In this document: piece by piece, positions 42,658-50,845 of the stretch
How positions within the stretch are numbered: position 1 is the stretch's first letter
How the letters are laid out: the number at the start of each line of letters is the position of its first letter
Assembly (NCBI RefSeq): GCF_003086795.1
Contig: NZ_CP026003.1
Location: 2,004,777-2,068,776, forward strand
Source of the DNA: Stenotrophomonas sp. SAU14A_NAIMI4_5
GTDB lineage: Bacteria > Pseudomonadota > Gammaproteobacteria > Xanthomonadales > Xanthomonadaceae
DNA: 64,000 nucleotides
Reading direction: 5' to 3'
Program-made: the position numbers and the translations under genes
The notes under the pieces: generated by a model
Seen by the model: only the letters and a program-made list of their open reading frames with translations
What the model was told of the DNA's origin: nothing
Database searches by the model: none

Positions 42658-42768
42658 ATGAACAACCCCGGCACCCGTAAGCCCTCCTGGCGCCAGAGCA
42701 GAGGGTTGTGGATCGTCATCGGCGTGGCCTTGGCCATTTTCGTGGTGACGCTGTTCATGCGCTGGTAA
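42658..42768 (+). CDS. Putative 36-aa single-pass membrane peptide
   Basis: ATG 42658 has GGAG at 6-nt spacing. It encodes a basic N-terminus (NNPGTRKPSWRQSRG) and one membrane helix (LWIVIGVALAIFVVTLFMRW) ending the protein. The clean ribosome site and helix favour a real small membrane protein. REP repeats follow immediately. Confidence 0.55.
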   Translation: MNNPGTRKPSWRQSRGLWIVIGVALAIFVVTLFMRW

Positions 42769-42793
42769 AGGCGTTGAGCCGGCGCAGGCGACC

Positions 42794-42960
42794 GTAGATC
42801 CACGCCATGCGTGGATGAGGGTTTCCGCAGTGCGGACCAACGGTCCGCACCCACCACCGGGGTTGTAGATCCACGCCGCGCGTGGATGGGGGTTTCCGCA
42901 CCCACCACCGGGGTTGTAGATCCACGCCATGCGTGGATGAAGGTTCCCGCACCCACCACA
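42794..42960 (+). repeat. Array of three modular REP units
   Basis: Units start at GTAGATCC 42794, 42865 and 42916. Each has CCACGC-nnn-GCGTGG followed by a GGTTTCCGCA / CCCACCAC tail. The first (71 bp) contains an extra 20-bp palindrome GTGCGGACCAACGGTCCGCA that the second (51 bp) lacks exactly. It lies at the convergent ends of the small ORF and the response regulator. Confidence 0.75.
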
Positions 42961-42973
42961 CGGCGGTGATGCC

Positions 42974-43333
42974 TCAATCCTGCTTCAACAGCTCCACCAG
43001 CTGGCGCAGCCGGTAGGGCTTGGGCAGGAACTCCACCTGGTCGGGCAACGGCGGCAGCTGCGAGCGCGCATACCCTGAAGAAAGGATCATCCGCGCGTGC
43101 GGCTGGTCGCGGGCCACGTGCTCGCTCAGCTCGATGCCGGACATGCCGTTGGGCATGCTGACGTCGCTGAACACCACATCGAAGCGCTCGCCGCGCTGCA
43201 TCAGGGCGACGGCTTCGTGGCCATCGGACGTGGTTGCCACATCGATGCCGAAATCGCGCAGCGCCAGGCCGATCATCTCGCGCAGATCGGACTGGTCCTC
43301 CACCATCAATACGCGGAGCGGGTCATCAGTCAT
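42974..43333 (-). CDS. Single-domain response regulator
   Basis: A 119-aa receiver: VEDQSDLREM pocket, Asp57 in VVFSDVSMP, SSGYA and LPKPY. No output domain. The ATG at 43333 overlaps the kinase 3' end by 8 bp, so it is the coupled partner of the PAS kinase upstream. Confidence 0.9.
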   Translation of the reverse strand: MTDDPLRVLMVEDQSDLREMIGLALRDFGIDVATTSDGHEAVALMQRGERFDVVFSDVSMPNGMSGIELSEHVARDQPHARMILSSGYARSQLPPLPDQVEFLPKPYRLRQLVELLKQD

Positions 43334-44483
43334 GGGCGGGGTCCTCCATTGCGGGTAGCAGCAGGCTGACCGTGGTGCCGACACCGGGCGTGGTGGACAC
43401 ATCAACGAAGCCGCCGCTCTGGGTAGTGAAACCGAACACCTGGCTGAGGCCCAGGCCGCTGCCTTTGCCGATGTCCTTGGTCGTAAAGAAGGGCTCGGTG
43501 GCCCGTTCAGCGATGTCCGGGGCCATGCCGTGGCCCTCGTCGCAGACGCTTAGTGTCACATATCGACGCTGCAGCGCGGTGTCCGCGTCTGGATCCAGCC
43601 GATGCTCAAGCGCGGTGGCCACCAGCACGCGGCCACCGCCGAGCGTAGCGTCGGCAGCGTTGGCGACCAGGTTGGCAAGTGCGGTCTGCAGCTGCAACGG
43701 GTCGGTGCTGAGCAGGGGCAGGCCCGGCGCCAGTGCTGCTTCCACGGTGACCCCGGGCGGGCAGGCGCTGCGCAGCCCGGGCAGCCACTCGCGGATCTGC
43801 TGGTTGATGTCCAGCGTCTCGCGGATCAGGGTCTGGCCGGTGCTGAAGGCCAGCAGCTGCCGTGTCAGCAGGGCGCCACGGTCGGTGGCAGCTTGCGCGG
43901 TGGTCAGCAGTTCGGCGGCGCGGGCGTCACTGCCCAGGCGCATCGACAGCAGGTCCAGCGCGTTGCCGACCGTGGTCAGCAGGTTGTTGAACTCGTGCGA
44001 CAGGCCGCGGCTGAGCCGGCCCACGGTCTCGAACTGCTGGGTCTGGCGCAGGGCGCGCTGGGCGTCGCGCAGCAGGCGCTGGGCCTGCCAGTGCTCGGTG
44101 ATGTCGCGGGTGATCTTGACGAAACCCAGCAGCTCGCCGTTCTCGCGCACCGCCTCGATGACGATGCTGGCCCTGAACGACGAGCCATCGCGGCGTACCC
44201 GCCAGCCCTCGCTGGCCACGTGGCCGTTCTGTGCGGCCAGGTGCAGCAGGCGCTGCGGCTCGCCGGCCTCGCGTTCATCGGCCAGGTAGAAGCGGCTGAA
44301 GTGGGTGCCGATGACTTCGTCGGCACGGTAGCCCTTGATCCGCTCGGCGCCCGGGTTCCAGCTGCAGACCATACCCTGAGGATCGAGCAGGTACAGGGCA
44401 TGGTCGCGAACGCTGTCGATCAGCAATCGCAGTTGTCGGGACGTGTCCGTAAGCACGGAGGGCGTAGAAGCAAGAGCGTCCAC
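43326..44483 (-). CDS. PAS sensor histidine kinase
   Basis: A 385-aa soluble kinase. The PAS domain (about 14-130; SWNPGAERIKGYRADEVIG, WRVRRDGSSFRASIV, GFVKITRDITE) is followed by a HisKA-type helix with His163 in SRGLSHEFNNLLTT and an HATPase (NAADATLGGG, DEGHGM, GKGSGLGLSQVFG). No transmembrane segment. The PAS ligand is unknown. It is divergent from the large hybrid kinase at 44634. Confidence 0.9.
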   Translation of the reverse strand: MDALASTPSVLTDTSRQLRLLIDSVRDHALYLLDPQGMVCSWNPGAERIKGYRADEVIGTHFSRFYLADEREAGEPQRLLHLAAQNGHVASEGWRVRRDGSSFRASIVIEAVRENGELLGFVKITRDITEHWQAQRLLRDAQRALRQTQQFETVGRLSRGLSHEFNNLLTTVGNALDLLSMRLGSDARAAELLTTAQAATDRGALLTRQLLAFSTGQTLIRETLDINQQIREWLPGLRSACPPGVTVEAALAPGLPLLSTDPLQLQTALANLVANAADATLGGGRVLVATALEHRLDPDADTALQRRYVTLSVCDEGHGMAPDIAERATEPFFTTKDIGKGSGLGLSQVFGFTTQSGGFVDVSTTPGVGTTVSLLLPAMEDPAHD

Positions 44484-44633
44484 GTAAAATCAGTAATACC
44501 CCTGTAAGGGCTGCGACCGTAGGCAGGCGAGCGTGAAGGATTTGTGCACGCGACACCTGTGCCATTGGTCGTATGCGGCTGAATGCGACAGGGAGTAACA
44601 TCATCGGCCTTTCGTGTTTTGGAACCTGCCTGC

Positions 44634-47600
44634 ATGCGTCCTGGTGCAACAACGCGTGACCGCTGGATCTGGATGGCTGCCGCCGTGTTGCTGGCAGTGA
44701 CCATCGCCATGGAACTGGTGGTTCCGCTGGGCTATGCGGCCTGGCTGACCTATTTCATGGCCGTCGGCGTCACCGTGTTCCAGCGCAGTGCACGGGCGCC
44801 ATTCATCGTTGCGGTGATCGCCTGCGGCCTGCTGGCCATCGGCTACAACGTGGCACCGGCCAGCACCAATTCCTCGTTCTCCCTGGTCAACCGGTCCATC
44901 GGTGGCATTGGCTTCCTGATGATCGCGCTGATCGTCTCGCGCGCCATCACTGCCCGGCGCGAGGCAATGCGTGCGCTGTGGCTGCAGGAAGCCGAAAACG
45001 CCGTGTCGATGAGCCTGCGTGGCGACCTGGGGCCCGAACAGATTGCCGATGCGGCGATGGTCAGCCTGGCCGCACAGCTGCAGGCCGATGTGGGCGTGAT
45101 GTATCGCATCGAAGGCGGTCGGCTGCAGTTGACCGGGGGCGTCTCGCTGCCGAGTGGGCTGTCGTCTTCGGTGACGTTGCAGGAGGGGCTGCTGGGCCAG
45201 ACCGCGCGCGACCAGCAGATCCGCCATGTGCAGGGCGACGACCAGCATGCATTGCAGCTGCAATCCAGCCTGGGCCAGGTGACGGTGCGCGAGCGCATCC
45301 TGGCGCCGATCAGCAGCGATGGCGCGGTGGTGGGCGTGGTCGAACTGGGCCGTGCCCAGGCCGCGGGCCAGCGCACGCTGGATGCGGAGCTGCTGGAGCG
45401 CTGCGGCGAGACGCTCGGCATGGCGCTGCGAGCCTCGCTGCTGCGCGCGCAGCTGGTCGTGCTGCTGGAAGAATCGCAGCGGCAGGGCGAAGAACTTCAG
45501 GCCCAGCAGGAAGAACTGCGCGTGGCCAATGAGGAGCTGGAAGAGCAGAGCCGCAGCCTGATGCAGTCGCAGTCCAGCCTTGAACAGCAGCAGGTCGAGC
45601 TGGAACAGAGCAACGTGCAGCTGGAAGAGCGTACCCACGAGCTGGAAGCGCAGAAGCAGGCGCTGCTGGTGGCGCAGGGCCAGCTGGTGCGCAACAGCAA
45701 CGAGCTGGCGGCGACTTCGCGCTACAAGTCCGAATTCCTGGCCAACATGTCGCACGAACTGCGCACGCCGCTGAACAGCTCGCTGATCCTGGCCAAGCTG
45801 CTGGCGGACAACAAGGACGGCACGCTGACCGAGGAACAGGTCAAGTACGCCCGCGCGATCCTGTCGTCCAACAACGACCTGCTGGCGCTGATCAACGACA
45901 TCCTCGATCTGTCGCGCATCGAAGCCGGTCATGTGGAACTGGCTGACGAAGTGGTGGTGGTCGACAGCGTACTGCAGCGCCTGCGCGAGACGTTCGAGCC
46001 GATGGCCCGGCAGAAGGGCCTGGCCCTGCAGATCGAGGCCGACGCGCTGGCGCCGACCCAGCTGGTGGCCGACAACCAGCGCATGCAGCAGATCCTGAAG
46101 AACCTGCTGGCCAATGCCGTGAAGTTTACCGAGCACGGCAAGGTCAGCCTGCACGTGCGTGCGGGTGGCAATGGCCGCATCCGCTTCGAAGTCTGCGATT
46201 CGGGCATCGGCATCGCCCGTGACCAGCTGCAGGTGATCTTCGAAGCCTTCCGCCAGGCCGATGGCAGCACCCGTCGCCGCTACGGTGGCACCGGCCTGGG
46301 TCTGTCGATCTCACGCGACCTGGCCGTGCGCATGGGCGGCGACATCCAGGTGGACAGCGAGCCGGGTCGCGGCAGCTGCTTCATCCTGGAACTGCCGTTG
46401 CAGGGTGCACCGGCCAGCGATGTGCCGGCCGAGCCGGCCGCGATGGCGCCGGCGCCGATGGCGTCAGTGCAGAACGTCGCCGCTGCCGCACCGCTGGCGA
46501 TGGCCGCCGCACCGGCGGTGGCCGGCACCAGCGTTGCCGATGATCGTGGCCGTCGCCAGCGTGCCGGGCGCCTGATCCTGGCAGTGGAAGACGATGCCAG
46601 CTTCGCCGAGGCACTGGTGTCGCTGGCACATGAACTTGATTTCGACTGCGTGGTGGCGACCACCGCCGAAGAGGCGCTGACCCTGGCCAGCGAGCTGCGG
46701 CCGAACGGGATCCTGCTCGATATCGGCCTGCCGGACGTGTCCGGCCTGAGCGTGCTCGAACGCCTCAAGCGCAACCCGGAAACCCGCCACATTCCCGTGC
46801 ACGTGGTCTCGGGTATGGACCGCAGCCAGGTGGCGCGCGAGCTGGGAGCGATCGGTTACGCAGTGAAGCCCGCGACCCGCGAGCGGTTGGCCGCTGCCAT
46901 CGAGCAGCTGGAACAGACCAGCCAGCGTGATGTGCGCCGCCTGCTGATCGTCGAGGACGACAGCGATCTGCGCCGCAACCTGGAGCTGCTGCTGGGCCGC
47001 GACCAGCTGCAGATCGTGGCGGTGGGTACCCTGGCCGCTGCGGTGGAGCAGCTGAGCACGGTGACCTTCGACTGCATGGTGATGGACCTGTCGCTGCCCG
47101 ACGGCAGTGGCTACGACCTGCTGGAGCACATGGCCGGCAACGATGACGTCGGCTTCCCGCCGGTGATCGTCTACACCGGTCGCGCGCTCAGCCGTGAGGA
47201 AGAGCAGCGCCTGCGCCGTTATTCCAAGAGCATCATCATCAAGGGCGCACGCTCGCCCGAGCGCCTGCTGGACGAGGTGACCCTGTTCCTGCACAGCGTC
47301 GAGGCCAGCCTGCCCAGCGACCAGCAGCGCCTGCTGCGTGAGGCCCGCCGCCGCGACACTGTGCTCGATGGCCGCACCGTCCTGCTGGCAGAGGACGATG
47401 TGCGCAACATCTTCGCCCTGTCCAGCGTGCTCGAGCCGCTGGGCGTGACCCTGGAGATCGCGCGCAATGGTCAGGAAGCAGTGGATCGCCTGGCCCAGCG
47501 CGAGGTCGACCTGGTGTTGATGGACATCATGATGCCGGAGAAGGATGGCCTGACCGCCATGCGCGAGATCCGTGCGCAGCGCCACCTGCAGGACCTGCCG

Positions 47601-47738
47601 ATCATCGCGCTGACCGCCAAGGCCATGCCCGATGACCGCGAACGCTGCCTGCAGGCCGGTGCCAACGACTACATTGCCAAGCCAATCGACGTCGACAAGC
47701 TGGTCTCGCTGTGCCGGGTCTGGTGCTCGCGCCAATGA
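44634..47738 (+). CDS. Membrane hybrid histidine kinase with GAF and three REC domains
   Basis: A 1034-aa protein. It has about four N-terminal transmembrane helices (15-100), a GAF domain (about 115-265) and a long Gln/Glu-rich coiled coil (265-360). HisKA has His374 (NMSHELRTPLN) and an HATPase follows. Then come an Ala/Pro linker and three receivers with phospho-acceptors Asp696, Asp818 and Asp964. REC1 and REC2 have canonical DD pockets (AVEDDAS, IVEDDSD), and REC3 has AEDDVRN. ATG 44634 is the first start close to the membrane segment. It starts a coupled cheR-cheB-kinase cluster (ATGA junctions). Confidence 0.92.
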   Translation: MRPGATTRDRWIWMAAAVLLAVTIAMELVVPLGYAAWLTYFMAVGVTVFQRSARAPFIVAVIACGLLAIGYNVAPASTNSSFSLVNRSIGGIGFLMIALIVSRAITARREAMRALWLQEAENAVSMSLRGDLGPEQIADAAMVSLAAQLQADVGVMYRIEGGRLQLTGGVSLPSGLSSSVTLQEGLLGQTARDQQIRHVQGDDQHALQLQSSLGQVTVRERILAPISSDGAVVGVVELGRAQAAGQRTLDAELLERCGETLGMALRASLLRAQLVVLLEESQRQGEELQAQQEELRVANEELEEQSRSLMQSQSSLEQQQVELEQSNVQLEERTHELEAQKQALLVAQGQLVRNSNELAATSRYKSEFLANMSHELRTPLNSSLILAKLLADNKDGTLTEEQVKYARAILSSNNDLLALINDILDLSRIEAGHVELADEVVVVDSVLQRLRETFEPMARQKGLALQIEADALAPTQLVADNQRMQQILKNLLANAVKFTEHGKVSLHVRAGGNGRIRFEVCDSGIGIARDQLQVIFEAFRQADGSTRRRYGGTGLGLSISRDLAVRMGGDIQVDSEPGRGSCFILELPLQGAPASDVPAEPAAMAPAPMASVQNVAAAAPLAMAAAPAVAGTSVADDRGRRQRAGRLILAVEDDASFAEALVSLAHELDFDCVVATTAEEALTLASELRPNGILLDIGLPDVSGLSVLERLKRNPETRHIPVHVVSGMDRSQVARELGAIGYAVKPATRERLAAAIEQLEQTSQRDVRRLLIVEDDSDLRRNLELLLGRDQLQIVAVGTLAAAVEQLSTVTFDCMVMDLSLPDGSGYDLLEHMAGNDDVGFPPVIVYTGRALSREEEQRLRRYSKSIIIKGARSPERLLDEVTLFLHSVEASLPSDQQRLLREARRRDTVLDGRTVLLAEDDVRNIFALSSVLEPLGVTLEIARNGQEAVDRLAQREVDLVLMDIMMPEKDGLTAMREIRAQRHLQDLPIIALTAKAMPDDRERCLQAGANDYIAKPIDVDKLVSLCRVWCSRQ

Positions 47739-48559
47739 ATGAGCAGGCGCTGTTCGACCTGGAGCTGAAGGTCCTGCTGGAGGCGCTGTACCAGCGCTAC
47801 CACTACGACTTCCGCAGCTACGCGGTGTCTTCGCTGCGGCGGCGCATCCGCCAGGCCATGCAGCGCTATGACTGCGAACGCCTGGTCGACCTCCAGCACC
47901 GGCTGCTGCACGAGCCGGATCTGTTCGCCCAGGCGATGCAGTTCTTCACCGTGCAGGTCTCGGAAATGTTCCGTGACCCGGCCTATTTCAAGCAGCTGCG
48001 CGAGCAGGTGGTGCCGGTGCTGCGCACCTACCCGTCGGTAAAGCTGTGGGTGGCCGGCTGCAGTACCGGTGAAGAAGTGTGGTCGCTGGCCATCCTGCTG
48101 CACGAGGAAGGGCTGCTGGAGCGCAGCATCGTCTACGCCACCGACATCAACCCGGCAGCGCTGGCCACCGCGGAAGCTGGTGCCTACAGCATCGACCGCC
48201 TGGCCCAGTTCAGCCGCAATTACCTGGCTGCCGGCGGTACCGGTTCGCTGTCCGATTACTACGCCACCGCCTACGACGGTGCGGTGTTCGATCGCCAGCT
48301 GCGCCGCAACGTGGTGTTTGCCGACCACAGCCTGGCCACCGACACGGTGTTCTCCGAAGTGCACCTGGTCTCGTGCCGCAACGTGCTGATCTATTTCAAC
48401 CGCGACCTGCAGGATCGCGCCGTGGGGCTGTTCCGCGAGGCGCTTGTGCATCGTGGTTTCCTCGGCCTGGGCAGCAAGGAATCGCTACAGTTCGGCCGCC
48501 ACCATGATGCGTTCGAAGCCTGCTCGCGCGAGCATCGGCTGTACCGGAAGGTCGTTTGA
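47735..48559 (+). CDS. CheR-type protein-glutamate methyltransferase
   Basis: A 274-aa CheR: N-terminal helical domain (RYHYDFRSYAVSSLRRRIRQAM), SAM-binding WVAGCSTGEEVWSLAI, YATDINPAALATAEAG and LVSCRNVLIYFNRDLQDRAVGLFREALVHRGFLGLG. The ATG overlaps the previous TGA (ATGA). No methyl-accepting chemoreceptor or flagellar gene is near, so it probably modifies a component of this sensor complex rather than a chemotaxis receptor. Confidence 0.92.
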   Translation: MNEQALFDLELKVLLEALYQRYHYDFRSYAVSSLRRRIRQAMQRYDCERLVDLQHRLLHEPDLFAQAMQFFTVQVSEMFRDPAYFKQLREQVVPVLRTYPSVKLWVAGCSTGEEVWSLAILLHEEGLLERSIVYATDINPAALATAEAGAYSIDRLAQFSRNYLAAGGTGSLSDYYATAYDGAVFDRQLRRNVVFADHSLATDTVFSEVHLVSCRNVLIYFNRDLQDRAVGLFREALVHRGFLGLGSKESLQFGRHHDAFEACSREHRLYRKVV

Positions 48560-49131
48560 TGGCCGCCCCGCGTCCGCAACTGCTGGTCGTCGGCGCCTCT
48601 GCCGGTGGCGTGGCTGCGCTGCAGGCGCTGCTGGGCGCGCTGCCGGCCGGTCTGCCGATACCCGTGCTGGTGGTGCTGCATCTGCCGCGTGACCGCAGCA
48701 GCCGCATCGCCGAAGTGCTGGCGCCGTACTGCGCGCTGCAGGTGCGCGAGGCGGAGGACAAGCAGCCGCTGCAGGCAGCGACGGTGACCTTCGCGGCACC
48801 CGATTACCATCTGCTGGTCGAGGACGCGCAGACCATCGCGCTGTCGATGGATGAGCCGGTGCTGTTCTCGCGCCCGGCCATCGACCCGTTGTTTGAATCC
48901 GCCGCGGCCGTGTTCGGGCCGCAGCTGCTGGCGGTGCTGCTGACCGGTGCCAGCAGCGATGGCAGTGAAGGGGTGGCCGCGGTGCGATCCGCCGGTGGCC
49001 GTGCCTGGTTGCAATGCCCCGAGGAGGCCGAGGCATCGATGATGCCGGCCTCCGCCCTGCAGCACGCCGGCGCAGATGCCGTGCTGCCTCTTGAATTGAT
49101 GTGCCGTCGCTTGAAGGAGTTGTTCGCATGA
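48559..49131 (+). CDS. CheB-type methylesterase domain protein
   Basis: A 190-aa CheB catalytic domain without the regulatory REC domain. Ser14 in VVGASAGG, His41 in VLHLPRDRSS and the Asp in LLTGASSDGSEG form the triad. It overlaps cheR by one base (TGATG) and the next gene by ATGA. Lacking its own receiver, it may be controlled by one of the neighbouring RECs. Confidence 0.9.
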   Translation: MAAPRPQLLVVGASAGGVAALQALLGALPAGLPIPVLVVLHLPRDRSSRIAEVLAPYCALQVREAEDKQPLQAATVTFAAPDYHLLVEDAQTIALSMDEPVLFSRPAIDPLFESAAAVFGPQLLAVLLTGASSDGSEGVAAVRSAGGRAWLQCPEEAEASMMPASALQHAGADAVLPLELMCRRLKELFA

Positions 49132-50261
49132 ACCTGCTGCCACCGGACCCTGCGCAGTCGCAGACCCCGGTCAACCTGCTGATCGTCGATGACGTGCCGC
49201 AGAACCTGGTAGCCATGCAGGCGCTGCTGCGCCGCGAGGGCGTCAACCTGCTGCTGGCCGGCTCGGGCGCACAGGCGCTGGAGCTGCTGCTGGAGCATGA
49301 AGTGGCGCTGGCGCTGCTGGACGTGCACATGCCGGAGATCGATGGCTTCACCCTGGCCGAGCTGATGCGCGGCTCGCAGCGCAGCCGCGATGTGCCGATC
49401 ATCTTCCTGACCGCCTCGCCGGATGATCCAGTGCGTGCGTTCAAGGGCTACGAAAGCGGTGCGGTCGATTTCCTGCACAAGCCGGTGGCGCCGCAGGTGA
49501 TCCTGAGCAAGGTCAATGTGTTCATCGAGCTTTACCAGCAGCGCCAGCTGCTGAAGGCGCGCAACGAGGCGCTGGAGCGCGCGTTGAAGTTGAACGAGAC
49601 GATGGCCGCCGTGCTGACCCACGATCTGCGCACGCCGCTGTCGGCCATCCTGCTTTGCGCCGACAAGCTGTCGCTGGAACTGCCGCCGGGCAACACCAGT
49701 GCGCAGCAGACCCTGCAGCACCTGGAAGCCAGCACCGTGCGCATGGCGCGCATGGTCGAGCAGCTGCTGGATTTCTCGCGCATCCGCAGCGGCGGACTGC
49801 GCCTGGAGGCCAATGCCTGCGACATGGAAGAACTGGCGCGTGCGGTGATCGCCGAAGCCGGCAGCGCGCACGGCAGCGATCGCATCGCCTTCGAAGCCAC
49901 TGGTGATGCCACCCTGCACGGCGACATGGATCGCCTGGGGCAGGTGGTGGCCAACCTGGTCGGCAATGCGATCACCCATGGGGGCAACGATGTGGTGCGG
50001 GTTGCCGTCGATGGCAGCGATTCGCGTGTGGTGACCCTGCGCGTGCGCAATGTCGGGCACATCGAGGAAGCACTGCTGCCGCGCCTGTTCGAGCCGTTCA
50101 AGGCCAGCTTCCACCAGAGCAAGGGGCTGGGCCTTGGCCTGTACATCGTCGATCAGTTCGTGGCCGCACACGGTGGACGCCTGAGTGCACGCAACGAGCA
50201 GGGGCAGGTGGTGTTCGAAGCGGTGCTGCCGCGGCGTGCCGACGCGCGCATCAGCCGTTAA
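49128..50261 (+). CDS. REC-histidine kinase hybrid
   Basis: A 377-aa protein with receiver first: LLIVDDVPQN pocket, Asp65 in LALLDVHMP and LHKPVAP. A coiled-coil helix leads to HisKA (His165, VLTHDLRTPLSA) and an HATPase (NLVGNAITHGG, GLGLGLYIVDQF). This order indicates a kinase driven by phosphotransfer from an upstream sensor, here presumably the triple-REC kinase. It closes the four-gene cluster. The BLUF gene lies 87 bp downstream. Confidence 0.9.
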   Translation: MNLLPPDPAQSQTPVNLLIVDDVPQNLVAMQALLRREGVNLLLAGSGAQALELLLEHEVALALLDVHMPEIDGFTLAELMRGSQRSRDVPIIFLTASPDDPVRAFKGYESGAVDFLHKPVAPQVILSKVNVFIELYQQRQLLKARNEALERALKLNETMAAVLTHDLRTPLSAILLCADKLSLELPPGNTSAQQTLQHLEASTVRMARMVEQLLDFSRIRSGGLRLEANACDMEELARAVIAEAGSAHGSDRIAFEATGDATLHGDMDRLGQVVANLVGNAITHGGNDVVRVAVDGSDSRVVTLRVRNVGHIEEALLPRLFEPFKASFHQSKGLGLGLYIVDQFVAAHGGRLSARNEQGQVVFEAVLPRRADARISR

Positions 50262-50348
50262 CTGAATTCTTCAGGGAGCGCGGGGGAGAACTGAGACGGG
50301 CTCGTCCGTAGCTGCTACCGTGGCCGCTCACGTTGCCAAGGAAGATTC

Positions 50349-50777
50349 ATGCCACTACGCGCCATTGCCTACGTCAGCCAGGCCCGGCCGGACCTTTCCG
50401 CCGAACGCCTGCAGACGTTGGTGAACGATGCCACCCGGTTCAACCGGATGGCCGGGGTGACGGGCGTGTTGTTGCACGATGGGCAGCGTTTCCTGCAGTA
50501 CATCGAAGGGCCGCCCGATGGCATCGATTCGGTGTACGAGCGCATCCTGCAGGCGGGCAGCCACGTGGACATCGTCGAACTGGCGCGCGGGCGGTTGGGC
50601 CAGCGCCAGTTTCCGTACTGGTCGATGCGCGCGTTGCCGGTCGATGCGCTGAAGCTGCGCCAGCTGGCCAGCAGTGACTGGTCCGGTTTCTCGCGCACGG
50701 TGGAGGGCGAGCAAGCTGCTCCCACGGCGGTGGATCTTCTGAGCGCCCTCGTGCGCCCGATGCTCAGCGCCGGGTAG
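50349..50777 (+). CDS. BLUF-domain blue-light photoreceptor
   Basis: A 142-aa short BLUF protein. FAD-pocket residues are all present: Tyr8 (LRAIAYVS), Asn32 (FNRMAGVTG), Gln50 (RFLQYIEG) and the Trp/Met strand (FPYWSMRALP). No output enzyme is attached, so it must signal by protein contact. It follows a kinase cluster by 87 bp on the same strand. Homologous to the truncated BLUF at the window start, which also neighbours a hybrid kinase. Confidence 0.93.
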   Translation: MPLRAIAYVSQARPDLSAERLQTLVNDATRFNRMAGVTGVLLHDGQRFLQYIEGPPDGIDSVYERILQAGSHVDIVELARGRLGQRQFPYWSMRALPVDALKLRQLASSDWSGFSRTVEGEQAAPTAVDLLSALVRPMLSAG

Positions 50778-50845
50778 CGTCGAGCTTCACCCCGCTGTCA
50801 CCGTTGCCGGGTTCCTATCGGGCTTCCTGGGGAAGGGAGCACGGC

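Noticed and set aside
42475..42977. 150-codon minus-strand frames over 42.5-43.0 kb
   Set aside because: They translate the REP array (GVDLQPRWW repeats) and lack any domain.
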